Assembly (NCBI RefSeq): GCF_002261185.1
Contig: NZ_NEVQ01000023.1
Span: forward strand, 1-64,000
Direction of reading: 5' to 3'
Origin: Bordetella genomosp. 4
GTDB taxonomy: Bacteria > Pseudomonadota > Gammaproteobacteria > Burkholderiales > Burkholderiaceae_B
DNA: 64,000 nt
Position 1 is the first letter of the stretch. Each line of letters begins with the position of its first letter. Under the pieces are notes generated by a model. That model ran no database searches. It worked only from the letters and a program-made list of their open reading frames with translations, and was not told where the DNA came from. Shown here in pieces: positions 11,152 through 21,086 of this stretch. Position numbers and translations under genes: made by a program.

Positions 11152-12033
11152 TCAATGCCCTTCGTGAGCCTGGCCGAGGTAAACCAGCGTCAGCATCATG
11201 AAGATAAAAGCCTGCAACAGCACGATCATGATGTGGAAGATGGCCCACACCGAACCGGCCAGCACATGGCCAATACCGAAACCAACGCTGGCAGCGTTCA
11301 GGCCCGTCCAGGCACCGCCCAAGAGAGCGATGAGCATGAACACGAGTTCGCCGGCGAACATGTTGCCGAACAACCGCATCCCCAACGACACCGATTTCGC
11401 GGCGTATTCGATCAGGTTGAGCAGGAGGTTGGCAGGCGCCAGCAGCAGCGCACCGATGCCATGAGCATGGAACGGCGCGGTGAAGAGTTCTTTGACGAAA
11501 CCGCCCGGGTGCTTGATCTTGATGCCGTAGTAGAACATCAGCAGCAGCACGCCCAGCGCCATGCCCATAGGCACGTTCAAGTCGGCGGTCGGGAGAATAC
11601 GGTGGTAGTAAATGGGATCGCCGTGATGCGCGCCCAGACCCGTCCAGCGCATGATGGAGGGCAGCAGGTCAACCGGGATCAAATCGAGCGCGTTCATCAG
11701 GACGATCCAGATGAAGACGGTCAGCGCCAACGGGGCGATGAACAAACGGCTCTTGGCGTTATGGACGATGCCCTTGGCCTGTTCGTCAACCATGTCGACG
11801 ATCATTTCGACAAAAGCCTGGAAGCGGCCTGGCACGCCAGAGGTCGCACGGCGGGCAGCCATCCAGAGGAATAGAACGGCACACAGCCCCATCAGCACAG
11901 ACCAGAATATCGAGTCGTAGTTGATGACGTCGAACTGGGCGATAACGGATTGTTTTTCGCCAATATTGTTCAGATGCACCAGATGGTGCTGTATATACGC
12001 GGACTGAGGCGATACGTCGCTGGCGGCTGCCAT
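11152..12033 (-). CDS. atpB: ATP synthase Fo subunit a
   Basis: A 293-residue polytopic membrane subunit that provides the proton half-channels. The essential arginine is in [14 protein letters not shown], with [10 protein letters not shown] just before it. I chose the ATG at 12033 ([13 protein letters not shown]) because GGGTAGGG lies upstream; an in-frame upstream extension of 15 codons would run into unrelated, non-conserved sequence. It follows atpI by 68 bp. Confidence 0.96.
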   Translation of the reverse strand: MAAASDVSPQSAYIQHHLVHLNNIGEKQSVIAQFDVINYDSIFWSVLMGLCAVLFLWMAARRATSGVPGRFQAFVEMIVDMVDEQAKGIVHNAKSRLFIAPLALTVFIWIVLMNALDLIPVDLLPSIMRWTGLGAHHGDPIYYHRILPTADLNVPMGMALGVLLLMFYYGIKIKHPGGFVKELFTAPFHAHGIGALLLAPANLLLNLIEYAAKSVSLGMRLFGNMFAGELVFMLIALLGGAWTGLNAASVGFGIGHVLAGSVWAIFHIMIVLLQAFIFMMLTLVYLGQAHEGH

Positions 12034-12101
12034 TTGAACCCTACCCTGTTTGCTGTGTGGCCGGCTCTCGCGAACCAACCGTTTGCATGATTTCTAAGCA
12101 A

Positions 12102-12533
12102 CTACGACAACTTGCGGAACATCAACAGCAGAAGATAGCCCTTGAGCGTGAAAGCCAGACCCAGCAGCACCGCCGGCCAGACCAGCCAGTCGTGCGCAAC
12201 TCGAGCCAGCAGCCACAACAGCAATGCCGTCATGAGCAGCTTGAGCATCTCACCGAGGAAAAAGGTAACAGGACTAGCCCGGCCCGATTTGAGCACGTTC
12301 ACGAGTAACCGCAACGCAAACAATGCGTTGGGTACAAAATACGCCCCTGCTCCCGCCAGCGCTGACCAACCAGCCGCCGTCCCCGCAATGATCCCCGCAA
12401 TTGCCGCTGCTGCGAGCCCCATGGCTCCCTGCGCCGCCAATACTCTCAAGAGCCCTCGGCAAGCCTGAGCATCAAGTGCCGCGCGATCGGCATCAGTAAG
12501 CACCGGATTTTGTTCTACCAGGCTTTGTTGCAT
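12102..12533 (-). CDS. atpI: ATP synthase accessory protein I
   Basis: A 143-residue protein with about four predicted membrane segments, including the GLAAAAIAGIIAGTAAG and FVPNALFALRLL stretches. It matches the AtpI/UncI family, which in other bacteria helps assemble the c-ring. It is the first gene of the atp operon here. The family is poorly conserved, so the call rests on topology and position. Confidence 0.85.
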   Translation of the reverse strand: MQQSLVEQNPVLTDADRAALDAQACRGLLRVLAAQGAMGLAAAAIAGIIAGTAAGWSALAGAGAYFVPNALFALRLLVNVLKSGRASPVTFFLGEMLKLLMTALLLWLLARVAHDWLVWPAVLLGLAFTLKGYLLLLMFRKLS

Positions 12534-12602
12534 CAGGATTCCCCGCTCTTGCGCTTAAAGACGTGCGCGGTGGTTCACCACACGTGTTATCCCGCAAGCG
12601 TC

Positions 12603-12642
12603 AAACCCGTAAAGTATAGCGGGTTTTTCCCTAGTCGGGCAA
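12603..12642 (-). promoter_or_regulatory. Candidate sigma-70 promoter of the atp operon
   Basis: On the minus strand a -35 TTGCCC (12642-12637) and a -10 TATACT (12618-12613) are separated by 18 bp, about 80 bp upstream of atpI. The -10 sits inside a small inverted repeat (12603-12609 with 12620-12626, AAACCCG/CGGGTTT). On the plus strand this would look like a short terminator, but no plus-strand gene ends here. Confidence 0.6.
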
Positions 12643-12713
12643 ATCAAAAGATCGCCGGCGGCCAGGGATTTTGTGTCGGACGCAACGATACAACACCGCT
12701 GCGTCCAGAACGC

Positions 12714-14282
12714 TCAATCGCGCTCTACAGGCGGAGGCGCCCAGTGGCCATCCAAGGCCAGAGCTTCAGGCCAATACAGACGCATACTGAGGCTGAAATG
12801 CCCCTGCGCCGGCGTCGGCAGCCAGTTCGCCGTCTTGCCCCGCCCCGGGTCATCTGGCGAAATGTAGATATCCAGGGACCCATCCGCGTTGTATTTCAAC
12901 GGATCCGTACTGCGTACCGTATATCGGCCCGCGCGATTGGGTGCCAGATTATTACTCTCGTTATATAAGGTCAGCGACCACGAAGCATTGACCGGCGGCA
13001 ATTGTCCCTTGTCAAAGTGGAGAATGTAATCATCGTCGCTGCGCAGCCGCCTGCCGTCGTCGTCGACGGCTGTGACCGGATACAGCGCCTCGTTCGGCGT
13101 AGTTGCGCCCAACCCGGCATAGGCAATGGCCGCGCGGCGGACATAGTCGGTGCCATACGTGCCGATACCCGACAACACGGTATTCCAGCCATTCAGGGGC
13201 GTGCCCAATCGGGTCACCGTATCGGCGATACGGCGGCCTGCTACGGTGCGGGCCTCCTCCAGCGCCTGCTTCACGGCGGGATCGAGCCGGTCGTAAGAAA
13301 AGGGCTGCGGCCCCACCAGGCCGATGCGTTGCATGCGGGTCAGAATGGCGTTGTCGTTATCGTGCGGCGGGTTCGTGCGCAACAACTCGGAAAACAGGGT
13401 GAAGAACGTGGCGGGAGACATCGACGCGACTTGCTGCCCGGCAGACCCCTGGGGCTCCCATGTCACATAGGACGTGGATGTCATGGAGGGCGACGCGGAA
13501 CCCGTCAAGGTGTGGCCCGTACCAGGGATTTGCTGCTGCGGCCAGGTCGCCGGCTTGGCAGCGCCGCGCCTGTACGGCGTCACCAGGTTCGGCGTGGGCG
13601 CCGCAGTCGCCACAGGCGTCGCTGTCATGCTCGCCTGAAACTGATTCACTGCCCCGTACTCAGCCGGACCACCGGTCTGGATGCGCGCAATCAGCCAGCC
13701 AGTGCCGGTAGGGCTGCGCACGACATCGGTGCCAAATGGCACGTGCCCCTGCCAGTTCGGACCCACGATCATGAAGGCCTGCTCGCCATTGCCGGTCACG
13801 CGGGTGCCCCGGGACGCATATTCATCCGACCACATGTCCAGCAGGGATAGCGCGTAGTAGCGGCCACCCGAGGCGGGCACTCGAATGAGCAGAGGCTGAT
13901 AGGTGACGTCGTACCACAGGTTGGAATACAACATATCGGCGCTCGGCCAACCGACATCGGTGGCGCCGGGCTCCGGGAAAGCGGTTCGATGGCCAAACCG
14001 GTTCATCGGCGCCCTGCCCGCCAGCGGATTCTGCACTTGCGTCGAGGCACGTCGGGTCGCCTCCATCAACACCATGGGATAGGCGTAGAGATAGGCGTCA
14101 ACGGCGATTTCATGCAGCTCTTGGGCCGACACGGCGGGACTGACAACCGGTGTTTGAGACACCATCCGCATCGAAGGCTGCGGCGACTGCGCCCATGCGG
14201 CGCATGCAAAACCGGCGCTCAGTGCAACGGTGAGTATGGCTTTGGACCGGCGAGTAGACCGGGAGGCACGGCAGTAAGGCAT
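12714..14282 (-). CDS. DUF1254/DUF1214 exported protein
   Basis: A 522-residue protein with a signal peptide (positively charged start, then AILTVALSAGFACAAWAQ). An N-terminal DUF1254-like region contains AYLYAYPMVLME and NRFGHRTAF. A C-terminal DUF1214-like region contains SWSLTLYNESNNL and NADGSLDIYI. The two domains commonly occur together, and their biochemical role is not established. I chose the ATG at 14282 because AAGGAG precedes it and the signal peptide then starts correctly. A low-complexity Pro/Thr/Ala stretch joins the domains near residues 220-270. Confidence 0.82.
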   Translation of the reverse strand: MPYCRASRSTRRSKAILTVALSAGFACAAWAQSPQPSMRMVSQTPVVSPAVSAQELHEIAVDAYLYAYPMVLMEATRRASTQVQNPLAGRAPMNRFGHRTAFPEPGATDVGWPSADMLYSNLWYDVTYQPLLIRVPASGGRYYALSLLDMWSDEYASRGTRVTGNGEQAFMIVGPNWQGHVPFGTDVVRSPTGTGWLIARIQTGGPAEYGAVNQFQASMTATPVATAAPTPNLVTPYRRGAAKPATWPQQQIPGTGHTLTGSASPSMTSTSYVTWEPQGSAGQQVASMSPATFFTLFSELLRTNPPHDNDNAILTRMQRIGLVGPQPFSYDRLDPAVKQALEEARTVAGRRIADTVTRLGTPLNGWNTVLSGIGTYGTDYVRRAAIAYAGLGATTPNEALYPVTAVDDDGRRLRSDDDYILHFDKGQLPPVNASWSLTLYNESNNLAPNRAGRYTVRSTDPLKYNADGSLDIYISPDDPGRGKTANWLPTPAQGHFSLSMRLYWPEALALDGHWAPPPVERD

Positions 14283-14430
14283 GGAGGGCTCCTTGTTCGT
14301 TATTGGAAAACGAGCCGGCCATCCCGTCTCCAGGATGGCCTCTTCGGCATCACGCGTTAACAGAATAGGCCCGGATAGGATCGCCCGGGGTAACACAAAG
14401 GTTACAGGCCGCAACTCCCGTGAGGTGCCA

Positions 14431-15207
14431 TCAGCGATGCTTGAAGACGGGCGGACGCTTTTCCACGAAGGCAGCCATGCCTTCTTTTTGGTCTTCGGTG
14501 CCGAACAGCGAATGGAACACGCGGCGCTCGAACAAAAGGCCCTCGTTCAGCGAGGATTCGAACGCGCGGTTGACGCATTCCTTGGCCATCATGACCGAGG
14601 GCAACGACATCGAGGCGATCACCGTCGCCGCCTCGATCGCCTCGTCCAGCAGTTTGTCCGCCGGCACAATGCGGGACACCAGCCCGGCGCGCTCGGCTTC
14701 CTCGGCGCCCATCATGCGGGCCGTCAGCGCCAGATCCATGGCCTTGGCCTTGCCCACGGCGCGCGGCAGGCGCTGCGTCCCGCCGGCCCCGGGAATGACA
14801 CCCAGCTTGATTTCCGGCTGGCCGAATTTGGCCGTGTCAGCGGCAATGAGGATGTCGCACATCATGGCCAGCTCGCAGCCGCCACCCAGGGCGTAGCCCG
14901 AGACTGCGGCGATGACGGGTTTGCGGATACGCTTGAGGGTTTCCCAATTGCGGGTAATGTATTCGCTGCCGTAGACATCCATGTACGACCAGTCTTTCAT
15001 GGCGCCGATATCCGCGCCGGCGGCAAACGCCTTTTCGCTGCCGGTGATGACGATCGCGCCTATGCCCTCGTCAGCCTCGAACGCCAGCAGGGCGGCGCCC
15101 AGCTCATTCATCAATTGGTCGTTGAGTGCGTTGAGCGCCTTGGGGCGGTTCAACGTCAACAAACCCACCCGGCCACGGGTCTCTACCAACACAAACGACT
15201 CGCTCAT
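14431..15207 (-). CDS. Enoyl-CoA hydratase (crotonase family)
   Basis: A 258-residue crotonase that should hydrate trans-2-enoyl-CoA in beta-oxidation. The oxyanion-hole and catalytic motifs are visible: [11 protein letters not shown], the first glutamate in [13 protein letters not shown] and the second in [13 protein letters not shown]. The ATG at 15207 has AGGAGA upstream. It is divergent from the M61 peptidase gene with only 37 bp between the two start codons, so both promoters overlap the neighbouring gene or share this short gap. The exact substrate is not given by sequence. Confidence 0.92.
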   Translation of the reverse strand: MSESFVLVETRGRVGLLTLNRPKALNALNDQLMNELGAALLAFEADEGIGAIVITGSEKAFAAGADIGAMKDWSYMDVYGSEYITRNWETLKRIRKPVIAAVSGYALGGGCELAMMCDILIAADTAKFGQPEIKLGVIPGAGGTQRLPRAVGKAKAMDLALTARMMGAEEAERAGLVSRIVPADKLLDEAIEAATVIASMSLPSVMMAKECVNRAFESSLNEGLLFERRVFHSLFGTEDQKEGMAAFVEKRPPVFKHR

Positions 15208-15244
15208 CAACTGTCTCCTGAATAAGTGCAAGTAAGATAATGCA

Positions 15245-17011
15245 ATGGACACACCCGTAATTTACCGCCTCGAGCCCCACGATCCCGCCGGCCATCGCTA
15301 TCGGATTACCCTGACGATACCGGAGCCCGATCCGGCCGGCCAGCGCCTGGCCCTGCCGGCCTGGATCCCGGGCAGCTATCTGATCCGCGATTTTTCACGC
15401 CAGATCGAAACCCTGCGCGCCCGCGCCGGCGGCCGGCCGATCGCTGTGACCAAATCGGACAACCATACTTGGCAAGTCGCTCCGTGTACGGGGCCGCTGC
15501 AAGTGGACTACATTGTCTATGCCTGGGACTTATCCGTGCGCGGCGCGCATCTGGATGAAAGCCACGGTTTTTTCAATGGGACCAGTGTTTTCCTGCGCGT
15601 AGAGGGCCAGGATCACAAACCGTGCTTGCTGGACCTGGCGCCGCCCCGCGGCATCGACGGCTGGAAGGTCTATACCAGCCTGCCCGAGGCGCGAGGCTAT
15701 CGCGGCGCGGCACGTCGGCACGGATTCGGCCTGTACCGCGCGCCCGATTACGATGCCCTGATTGACCATCCGGTGGAAATGGGCACACCCCAGGTTGCCC
15801 GCTTTACCGCCCACGGCGCCGAGCACGAATTGGTCTTTACGGGCGTGATCCCGAAACTGGACCTGGCCCGCATCACCGAAGACGCCCGCCGCATCTGCGA
15901 AACGCAGATCGCGTTTTTCGAACCTCGCACCAAACGTGCGCCATTCCTGGACAGCAGCGATCGCTATGTGTTCATGACCATGGTCGTCGGCGATGGCTAC
16001 GGCGGCCTGGAGCATCGCGCCAGCACGGCGTTGATGGCCTCGCGCAAGGATCTGCCTGTCATCGGCCAACAGGGCCAAGGCGAAGGCTATCGTACGTTTC
16101 TGGGCTTGGTCAGCCACGAGTATTTCCACACCTGGAATGTCAAACGGATCAAACCGGCCGCCTTTGTGCCCTACGGTCTGCAGCAACCGGACCTGACAAG
16201 GCTGTTGTGGGTGTTCGAAGGGTTCACCTCGTATTACGACGACCTGATGCTGTTGCGCTCGGGAACGATAGGCTTGCCCGACTATCTGCGTCTGCTGGGC
16301 AAGACCATCACCGGCGTGGCGCGCTCGCCAGGACGGCACAAACAATCCGTGGCGGAGAGCTCGTTCGACGCCTGGACCCGCTATTACAAGCAGGACGAGA
16401 ACTCGCCGAACGCGCTGGTCAGCTATTACACCAAGGGCTCATTGGTTGCTCTGGGCCTGGATCTGCTCATCCGCCGCGACAGCGCCGGGACGCACTCGTT
16501 GGACGATGTCATGCGGCTACTGTGGCAACGTTATGGCCGGGCCTTTTATCAAGGTCAGGCTCAAGGTCTGGGCGAGGATGACTTGCCTGCCCTGATCCGC
16601 GAAGCCACGGGCGTCGATACCCGCCGCTTTATCACGCGCTATGCCTACGGCACCGCCGACGTGCCGCTGGCCGAACTGCTCGAACCTCACGGCATCGCCA
16701 TGAACTGGAAAGCCGCGCTCAACATCCCATCGCTGGACGTGCGCACGCGCAAGCAAGGCGACACGTTGACGCTGGCAACGGTGCTGGAGGGCGGGGCTGG
16801 CCATAAAGGCGGCTTGTCCGCAGGCGATGTGCTGGTCGCTGTTGACGGCCTGCGTGTCGACGCGCCTGCGGGGCTGGATCAGTTGCTCGCCCAATACCGG
16901 CCCGGAGAACGCGTGACGGTTCACGTGTTCCGGCGCGACGAATTGCGCGCATTCCAGGTCAGGCTGGCCGCGCCCGAACCGCTGGATTGTGTATTGACGA
17001 CGGCGGCGTAA
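15245..17011 (+). CDS. M61-family glycyl aminopeptidase with PDZ domain
   Basis: A 588-residue zinc peptidase. The metal motif HEYFHTWN puts zinc ligands at H291 and H295 with catalytic E292. The third ligand is E325 in [10 protein letters not shown], and the family motif GGLEHR is near residue 254. A C-terminal PDZ domain (about residues 490-575) contains [15 protein letters not shown]. No signal peptide is apparent, so it is probably cytoplasmic. The M61 family removes N-terminal Gly or Ala from peptides; the physiological substrate here is unknown. Confidence 0.9.
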   Translation: MDTPVIYRLEPHDPAGHRYRITLTIPEPDPAGQRLALPAWIPGSYLIRDFSRQIETLRARAGGRPIAVTKSDNHTWQVAPCTGPLQVDYIVYAWDLSVRGAHLDESHGFFNGTSVFLRVEGQDHKPCLLDLAPPRGIDGWKVYTSLPEARGYRGAARRHGFGLYRAPDYDALIDHPVEMGTPQVARFTAHGAEHELVFTGVIPKLDLARITEDARRICETQIAFFEPRTKRAPFLDSSDRYVFMTMVVGDGYGGLEHRASTALMASRKDLPVIGQQGQGEGYRTFLGLVSHEYFHTWNVKRIKPAAFVPYGLQQPDLTRLLWVFEGFTSYYDDLMLLRSGTIGLPDYLRLLGKTITGVARSPGRHKQSVAESSFDAWTRYYKQDENSPNALVSYYTKGSLVALGLDLLIRRDSAGTHSLDDVMRLLWQRYGRAFYQGQAQGLGEDDLPALIREATGVDTRRFITRYAYGTADVPLAELLEPHGIAMNWKAALNIPSLDVRTRKQGDTLTLATVLEGGAGHKGGLSAGDVLVAVDGLRVDAPAGLDQLLAQYRPGERVTVHVFRRDELRAFQVRLAAPEPLDCVLTTAA

Positions 17012-17052
17012 AGCCTCGCCAGAGGGCAATGGAAACAGGCGCCGTGCGAGAC

Positions 17053-17958
17053 TTAACCTGGGCTCGACACGGGGCGCTGCTCTTGCCCGATTTCTACGGC
17101 GGCACGTAAAAAGGGCGCCAGCGCCCGCCGCCCGCCTTGCCTATGGGTCACGGCATAGACCATGCCGTTGACCACATTGGCGGGCAAGGCACACGCCGCA
17201 ATACGATCGCCAAATTGCTGGCAGGCCGAACGCGGCACCAGGGCCACGCCCAGGCCCGCTTCAACCAGTGCCAATTGCGCCGGCACCTCGGCAACGGTCT
17301 GGGCCACCCGAAGCGCTACCCCTGCCTGTGCGCAAGCCTGCGCCAGCGCACGCGCGAACCCCGAGGTCTCCTGGCGCAACATCACAAACGTCTCATCGGC
17401 CAGATCCGCAAGCTTCAGGCGCCTACGGTTTGACAAGGCGTGCCCGCGTGGCAGTGCCGCCATCACCGGATCTGACCACAAGGGCATGGACTGCAACACA
17501 TCATCATCGACTTTGGTCCGAGAGATGCTGACGTCGATGCGATGCCCTCGCAAGGCCTCAAGCTGCGCGGCCGGATTCATCTCGTTCAGCAACACCGAAA
17601 CCTGAGGATGCCTCTGCGTGTAACGCGCAATCAACGCCGGCACCGGCCCCATGAAGTGGGAACCGGACAGGCCGATCTCGATGCGGCCGGCCATCCCCTG
17701 CTCCACATCGCGCGCCCGCAGCGTCGCATCGGCAAGACGGCCCAGCGTGAGACGCACATCATTCAGGAAGGCCGCGCCCGCCTCGGTCAAAGCCACCCGC
17801 CGGTTGTTCCGATCAAACAGACGCACATCCAGCTCTCGTTCCAGCTGCGCAATCTGCAGGCTCAACGGCGGCTGCGAAATATGCAACCGCGCGGCGGCAC
17901 GGGTGAAGTTCAGCTCTTCTGCCAATACGGCGAAGTAACGGAGTTGGCGTAGTTCCAT
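17053..17958 (-). CDS. LysR-family transcriptional regulator
   Basis: A 301-residue LysR regulator. The N-terminal winged HTH reads MELRQLRYFAVLAEELNFTR with AARLHISQPPLSLQIAQLE; the effector-binding domain follows from about residue 90. I chose the ATG at 17958, since the longer frame adds 18 non-conserved residues. It is divergent from a Bug receptor/maleate isomerase pair, so it probably regulates them in response to a dicarboxylate or aromatic-acid intermediate (inference from position). Confidence 0.92.
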   Translation of the reverse strand: MELRQLRYFAVLAEELNFTRAAARLHISQPPLSLQIAQLERELDVRLFDRNNRRVALTEAGAAFLNDVRLTLGRLADATLRARDVEQGMAGRIEIGLSGSHFMGPVPALIARYTQRHPQVSVLLNEMNPAAQLEALRGHRIDVSISRTKVDDDVLQSMPLWSDPVMAALPRGHALSNRRRLKLADLADETFVMLRQETSGFARALAQACAQAGVALRVAQTVAEVPAQLALVEAGLGVALVPRSACQQFGDRIAACALPANVVNGMVYAVTHRQGGRRALAPFLRAAVEIGQEQRPVSSPG

Positions 17959-17979
17959 GAGATGAACCGTCAAAGAGGT

Positions 17980-18064
17980 GATATCGAACAAGATCGCCGC
18001 GGAACGTCCCACGTGATCACGTCGAATAATTTGCCAAAGATATCAAATAAGACAAAAACGATAT
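17980..18064. promoter_or_regulatory. Candidate LysR operator region
   Basis: The 183-bp divergent gap holds a perfect 12-bp palindrome ACGTGATCACGT (18011-18022). It also has an inverted pair ATATC (18040-18044) and GATAT (18060-18064), plus another GATATC at 17980. LysR proteins usually bind imperfect dyads between the regulator and its divergent target, which fits this position. Which dyad is used cannot be decided here. Confidence 0.45.
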
Positions 18065-18141
18065 TGGAAACTATTGTTCTACAGGTTCAAAATGGACCCG
18101 ACCCCTCCCTGTAAGACGCAGAAAAACACTACGAGACGCCG

Positions 18142-19104
18142 ATGCAAAAGCTATTTGCAGCCACCCTCCTCGTTGCGATGACCCTCACAGCCCAGGCGGC
18201 GGACGATTTCCCTGCCCGCACGGTGACAATGGTCGTTCCCAACCCTCCCGGCGGGCTCGTCGATACCTCGGCACGCATCGTCGCCGAACCTCTGGGCACC
18301 GCGTTGGGTAAACCCGTGGTCGTGGAAAACAAGGACGGCGGCAGCGGCAATATCGCCTATCAAGCCGTGGCCAGATCCCAGCCCGATGGCTATACGCTGC
18401 TGGTCTCGTATTCCGCCTATCACGTGGGCAACCCCAATCTGAGCAACAATCTGCCTTGGGCGCCGAAAGACTTTGTGCCGGTGGGTCTCATTACGATTTC
18501 GAGCAACGTGATCGCGGTCAATCCTGCCAAAATCAAGGCCGCCACGCTGACAGACTTTATCAATGAGGTGAAACAGTCACCAGGCGCAATCAACTATGCC
18601 TCGCAGGGCGTAGGCTCGGTGTCTCACCTGGGAACCGAGGTCTTCAAGCAACAGACCGGGGCGAACATGACGCACGTTCCCTATCGCGGCTCTGGCGCCG
18701 CGATCAAGGACGTATTGGCGGGCAATGTCCAGGTTTTCATCACGACGCCCCCGTCTGTCATGGGCCATGTGCAAACCGGCAAACTGCGAGCGCTGGCCGT
18801 CACCAGCGACAAGCGCCACCCCATGTTGCCCGACGTACCGACAACCGCCGAAGCCGGCTTGCCCGGCTATCAGTTGGAGTCGTGGGTCGCATTGTTCGCG
18901 CCGGCCGGCACACCCCAGCCGGTCATCGACAAGCTGGCGGCCAGCGTCGAGGCCGCACTCAAACAAGCATCTACTCAGCAAAACGCGCAAGCGGCCGGTA
19001 TCGAGGCCCGTTTCGAAGGGCCAGCGACACTGCAAAAACGGGTCGATACCGAACTGGCTTATTGGAAACGTACCGTGGCAGAGGCTGGCATTACCGCTGA
19101 ATAA
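18142..19104 (+). CDS. Bug-family (TctC-like) tricarboxylate-type solute receptor
   Basis: A 320-residue periplasmic binding protein with signal peptide MQKLFAATLLVAMTLTAQA. The Bug-family hallmarks are PARTVTMVVPNPPGGLVDT, GKPVVVENKDGGSGNIAY, and the carboxylate-binding stretch near YASQGVGSVSHLGTE. Bug receptors feed tripartite tricarboxylate transporters. No membrane subunits lie beside it; a tctBA pair is found at 38 kb. It precedes a maleate isomerase and is divergent from a LysR gene, which suggests it binds a related organic acid. Confidence 0.92.
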   Translation: MQKLFAATLLVAMTLTAQAADDFPARTVTMVVPNPPGGLVDTSARIVAEPLGTALGKPVVVENKDGGSGNIAYQAVARSQPDGYTLLVSYSAYHVGNPNLSNNLPWAPKDFVPVGLITISSNVIAVNPAKIKAATLTDFINEVKQSPGAINYASQGVGSVSHLGTEVFKQQTGANMTHVPYRGSGAAIKDVLAGNVQVFITTPPSVMGHVQTGKLRALAVTSDKRHPMLPDVPTTAEAGLPGYQLESWVALFAPAGTPQPVIDKLAASVEAALKQASTQQNAQAAGIEARFEGPATLQKRVDTELAYWKRTVAEAGITAE

Positions 19105-19207
19105 CACGCTGGCGATCAGCCCCTTTCCACTGTTTTGACATCACGACTTCTATGTCCCGCCCTGCTGGGCGGCAGGGCGCCTTGCGCCTTTTTTCTGGAG
19201 ATTTCAT

Positions 19208-19969
19208 ATGACTTCATCGCCCCGTACCATTCGGATCGGCCAAATCGTTCCGAGCTCCAATACCACCATGGAAACGGAAATCCCGGCAATGCTGCGCCGA
19301 CGCGAAGCCTTTGCCCCCGAGCGCTATACCTTTCACTCCAGCCGTATGCGGATGAAGCAGGTCACGGCTGCCGAACTGGCCTCGATGGATAAAGAGTCCG
19401 ACCGCTGCGCACAAGAGCTGTCTGATGCGCGTGTCGATGTGCTGGGCTATGCCTGCCTGGTGGCCATCATGAGCCAAGGCCTGGGATATCACCGAGTCTC
19501 CCAGGAACGTTTGCATCAGGCAACCGTAGACAATGGCGGGCCTGCTCCGGTCATCTCCAGCGCAGGCGCGCTGGTCGAAGGCCTGCATGCCATCGGCGCG
19601 CGCAAGGTCGCGATTTTGACCCCCTACATGAAGCCCCTGACCAAGTTGGTCGTGGACTACATCGAAAATGAAGGCATCGAAGTGCACGACAGCGTATCGC
19701 TGGAAATCCCCGACAATCTGCAGGTCGGCGCACAAAACCCCTTGGCGCCAGCCGAGCACGTCAACCGCCTGAACACGCGTGGCGTGGACGCTGTCGTTCT
19801 TTCAGCCTGCGTACAGATGCCCTCGCTGGCCTCGATTCAGCCGGTGCAGGACCGGCTGGGCCTGCCGGTGATCACGGCCGCTGCTGCAACGGTCTATCGC
19901 ATGTTGCAGGTACTGCAGCTGGAGACGCGCGTTCCGGACGCGGGTGAACTGCTGACCGGCAAATACTGA
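19208..19969 (+). CDS. maiA: Maleate cis-trans isomerase
   Basis: A 253-residue member of the Asp/Glu racemase superfamily that converts maleate to fumarate, the last step of nicotinate (maleamate) breakdown and related pathways. The start QIVPSSNTTMETEIPAML and the two catalytic cysteines in YACLVAIM (about residue 82) and LSACVQMP (about residue 200) match MaiA/NicE. CTGGAG lies upstream of the ATG. It follows the Bug gene by 103 bp. No other nicotinate genes are in the window. Confidence 0.9.
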   Translation: MTSSPRTIRIGQIVPSSNTTMETEIPAMLRRREAFAPERYTFHSSRMRMKQVTAAELASMDKESDRCAQELSDARVDVLGYACLVAIMSQGLGYHRVSQERLHQATVDNGGPAPVISSAGALVEGLHAIGARKVAILTPYMKPLTKLVVDYIENEGIEVHDSVSLEIPDNLQVGAQNPLAPAEHVNRLNTRGVDAVVLSACVQMPSLASIQPVQDRLGLPVITAAAATVYRMLQVLQLETRVPDAGELLTGKY

Positions 19970-20034
19970 GGCGCGAGTTGGACAGCCCGGTGGGCAGGCG
20001 CATGGCGCCCGCCTACGTCTTCGCGCGATGAACG

Positions 20035-20056
20035 GGTAGACAGCCTCATCTACCCG
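20035..20056. terminator. Small hairpin between maleate isomerase and flavin reductase
   Basis: GGGTAGA pairs perfectly with TCTACCC in the convergent gap, with no T-run. A second GC-rich inverted repeat lies just upstream around 20000-20020. Possibly a weak bidirectional terminator. Confidence 0.35.
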
Positions 20057-20061
20057 CCTCA

Positions 20062-20961
20062 TCACTGTGTGCCGCGTTCCCAGCGGCGTTGAATTGCCTT
20101 GGCGGCGACCACGCCGTCGGCCATCGAGGTCACGACGCAGGGATGCATGCGGTTGGCGACTTCTCCGATGGCGTAGGCGTCGGGCACGGTGGTCTCGGCC
20201 GTAGCGCTGTGGGTCTGGATATAACCACGCTCGCCATACTGCAGACCCAGCCCTTCGGCGAACGCCGCCTGCGGCTCCCAGCCGTAAAAGACGAGGATAA
20301 GGTCATAGGCGCGCCCGTCAACGGTGCGTGCCACGGGGTCGACTTGATAGGGGCCGACGCGCACGCCGTCTTCGCCCGCTCGGGCGACCCACTGCTGCTG
20401 CGCGCGCACGCTGCGCGCATACAGATGTACGTCGCGCGCGCCCCGGTTGCGCACATAGACAAAGTTCTCGTAGGCGTTGTCGCCCCCGCCGAGCACAGCG
20501 ACGGACAGGCCCGTGTAGTCTTGCGCCACGATGGATGAGCCCGGACCGATAAATACGCCGGGCCAGGTAGCGCCGGCCGGATGTCCGGGCAAGCCACGCG
20601 CCCGCACGCCAGAGGCTATCACCAAAGACCGGCCGGACACGGTTTCCGTGCCACCGCCTGCCATACCAATGTCCACCTCGAAACCGCTCTCGACGCGGTG
20701 AGCTTGCTGCGCGCGAGCCGTCAACCGCACAGGCACCTGGGCTGCCCGCACGCTTTCGGCGATATTGGCCGCCGTCTGCTGGCCGGTCACCCCCGGCAAA
20801 ACCGCGATCCAATCGTCGGCAAAGGGGTTATCGTTACCCAATCCTCCCAGGCGTGAACTCGCCTCGATCAGCAAAGGGGACAAACCCAGGCGAGCCAGCC
20901 AAATCGCGCACGAGGCGCCGGCCGGACCGCCGCCCACGATGATCGCGTCATATTGCTGCAT
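20062..20961 (-). CDS. NAD(P)/FAD-dependent oxidoreductase, thioredoxin-reductase fold without CxxC
   Basis: A 299-residue two-dinucleotide-domain flavoprotein. The FAD motif is AIIVGGGPAGASCAIWLARLG, with its N-terminal glycines at residues 9-14; the NAD(P) motif is VAVLGGGDNAYEN. The C-terminal FAD signature is DAYAIGEVANR. The CxxC redox pair that thioredoxin reductase carries just before the second GxGxxG is absent (the stretch reads GPGSSIVAQDYTG), so it cannot be a classical TrxB. It resembles ferredoxin/flavodoxin-NADP reductases of the TrxR-like type. The ATG at 20961 was chosen over a longer frame with an unconserved N-terminus. Confidence 0.82.
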   Translation of the reverse strand: MQQYDAIIVGGGPAGASCAIWLARLGLSPLLIEASSRLGGLGNDNPFADDWIAVLPGVTGQQTAANIAESVRAAQVPVRLTARAQQAHRVESGFEVDIGMAGGGTETVSGRSLVIASGVRARGLPGHPAGATWPGVFIGPGSSIVAQDYTGLSVAVLGGGDNAYENFVYVRNRGARDVHLYARSVRAQQQWVARAGEDGVRVGPYQVDPVARTVDGRAYDLILVFYGWEPQAAFAEGLGLQYGERGYIQTHSATAETTVPDAYAIGEVANRMHPCVVTSMADGVVAAKAIQRRWERGTQ

Positions 20962-21086
20962 GGTTGTCGTATTCCGTGTGTCGATATCCCGCGCCCACCC
21001 GGCCAAACCGAGGGGCATATGGGCGGAATTGTAGCGATAGGCGCCGGTCGCCTTACAATTCCGGTTCTCTCTACCAGGTAGACATC

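Noticed and set aside
12603-12626. AAACCCG/CGGGTTTTT hairpin as a plus-strand terminator
   Set aside because: No plus-strand gene ends here, and it overlaps a good minus-strand promoter for the atp operon, which I consider the better reading.
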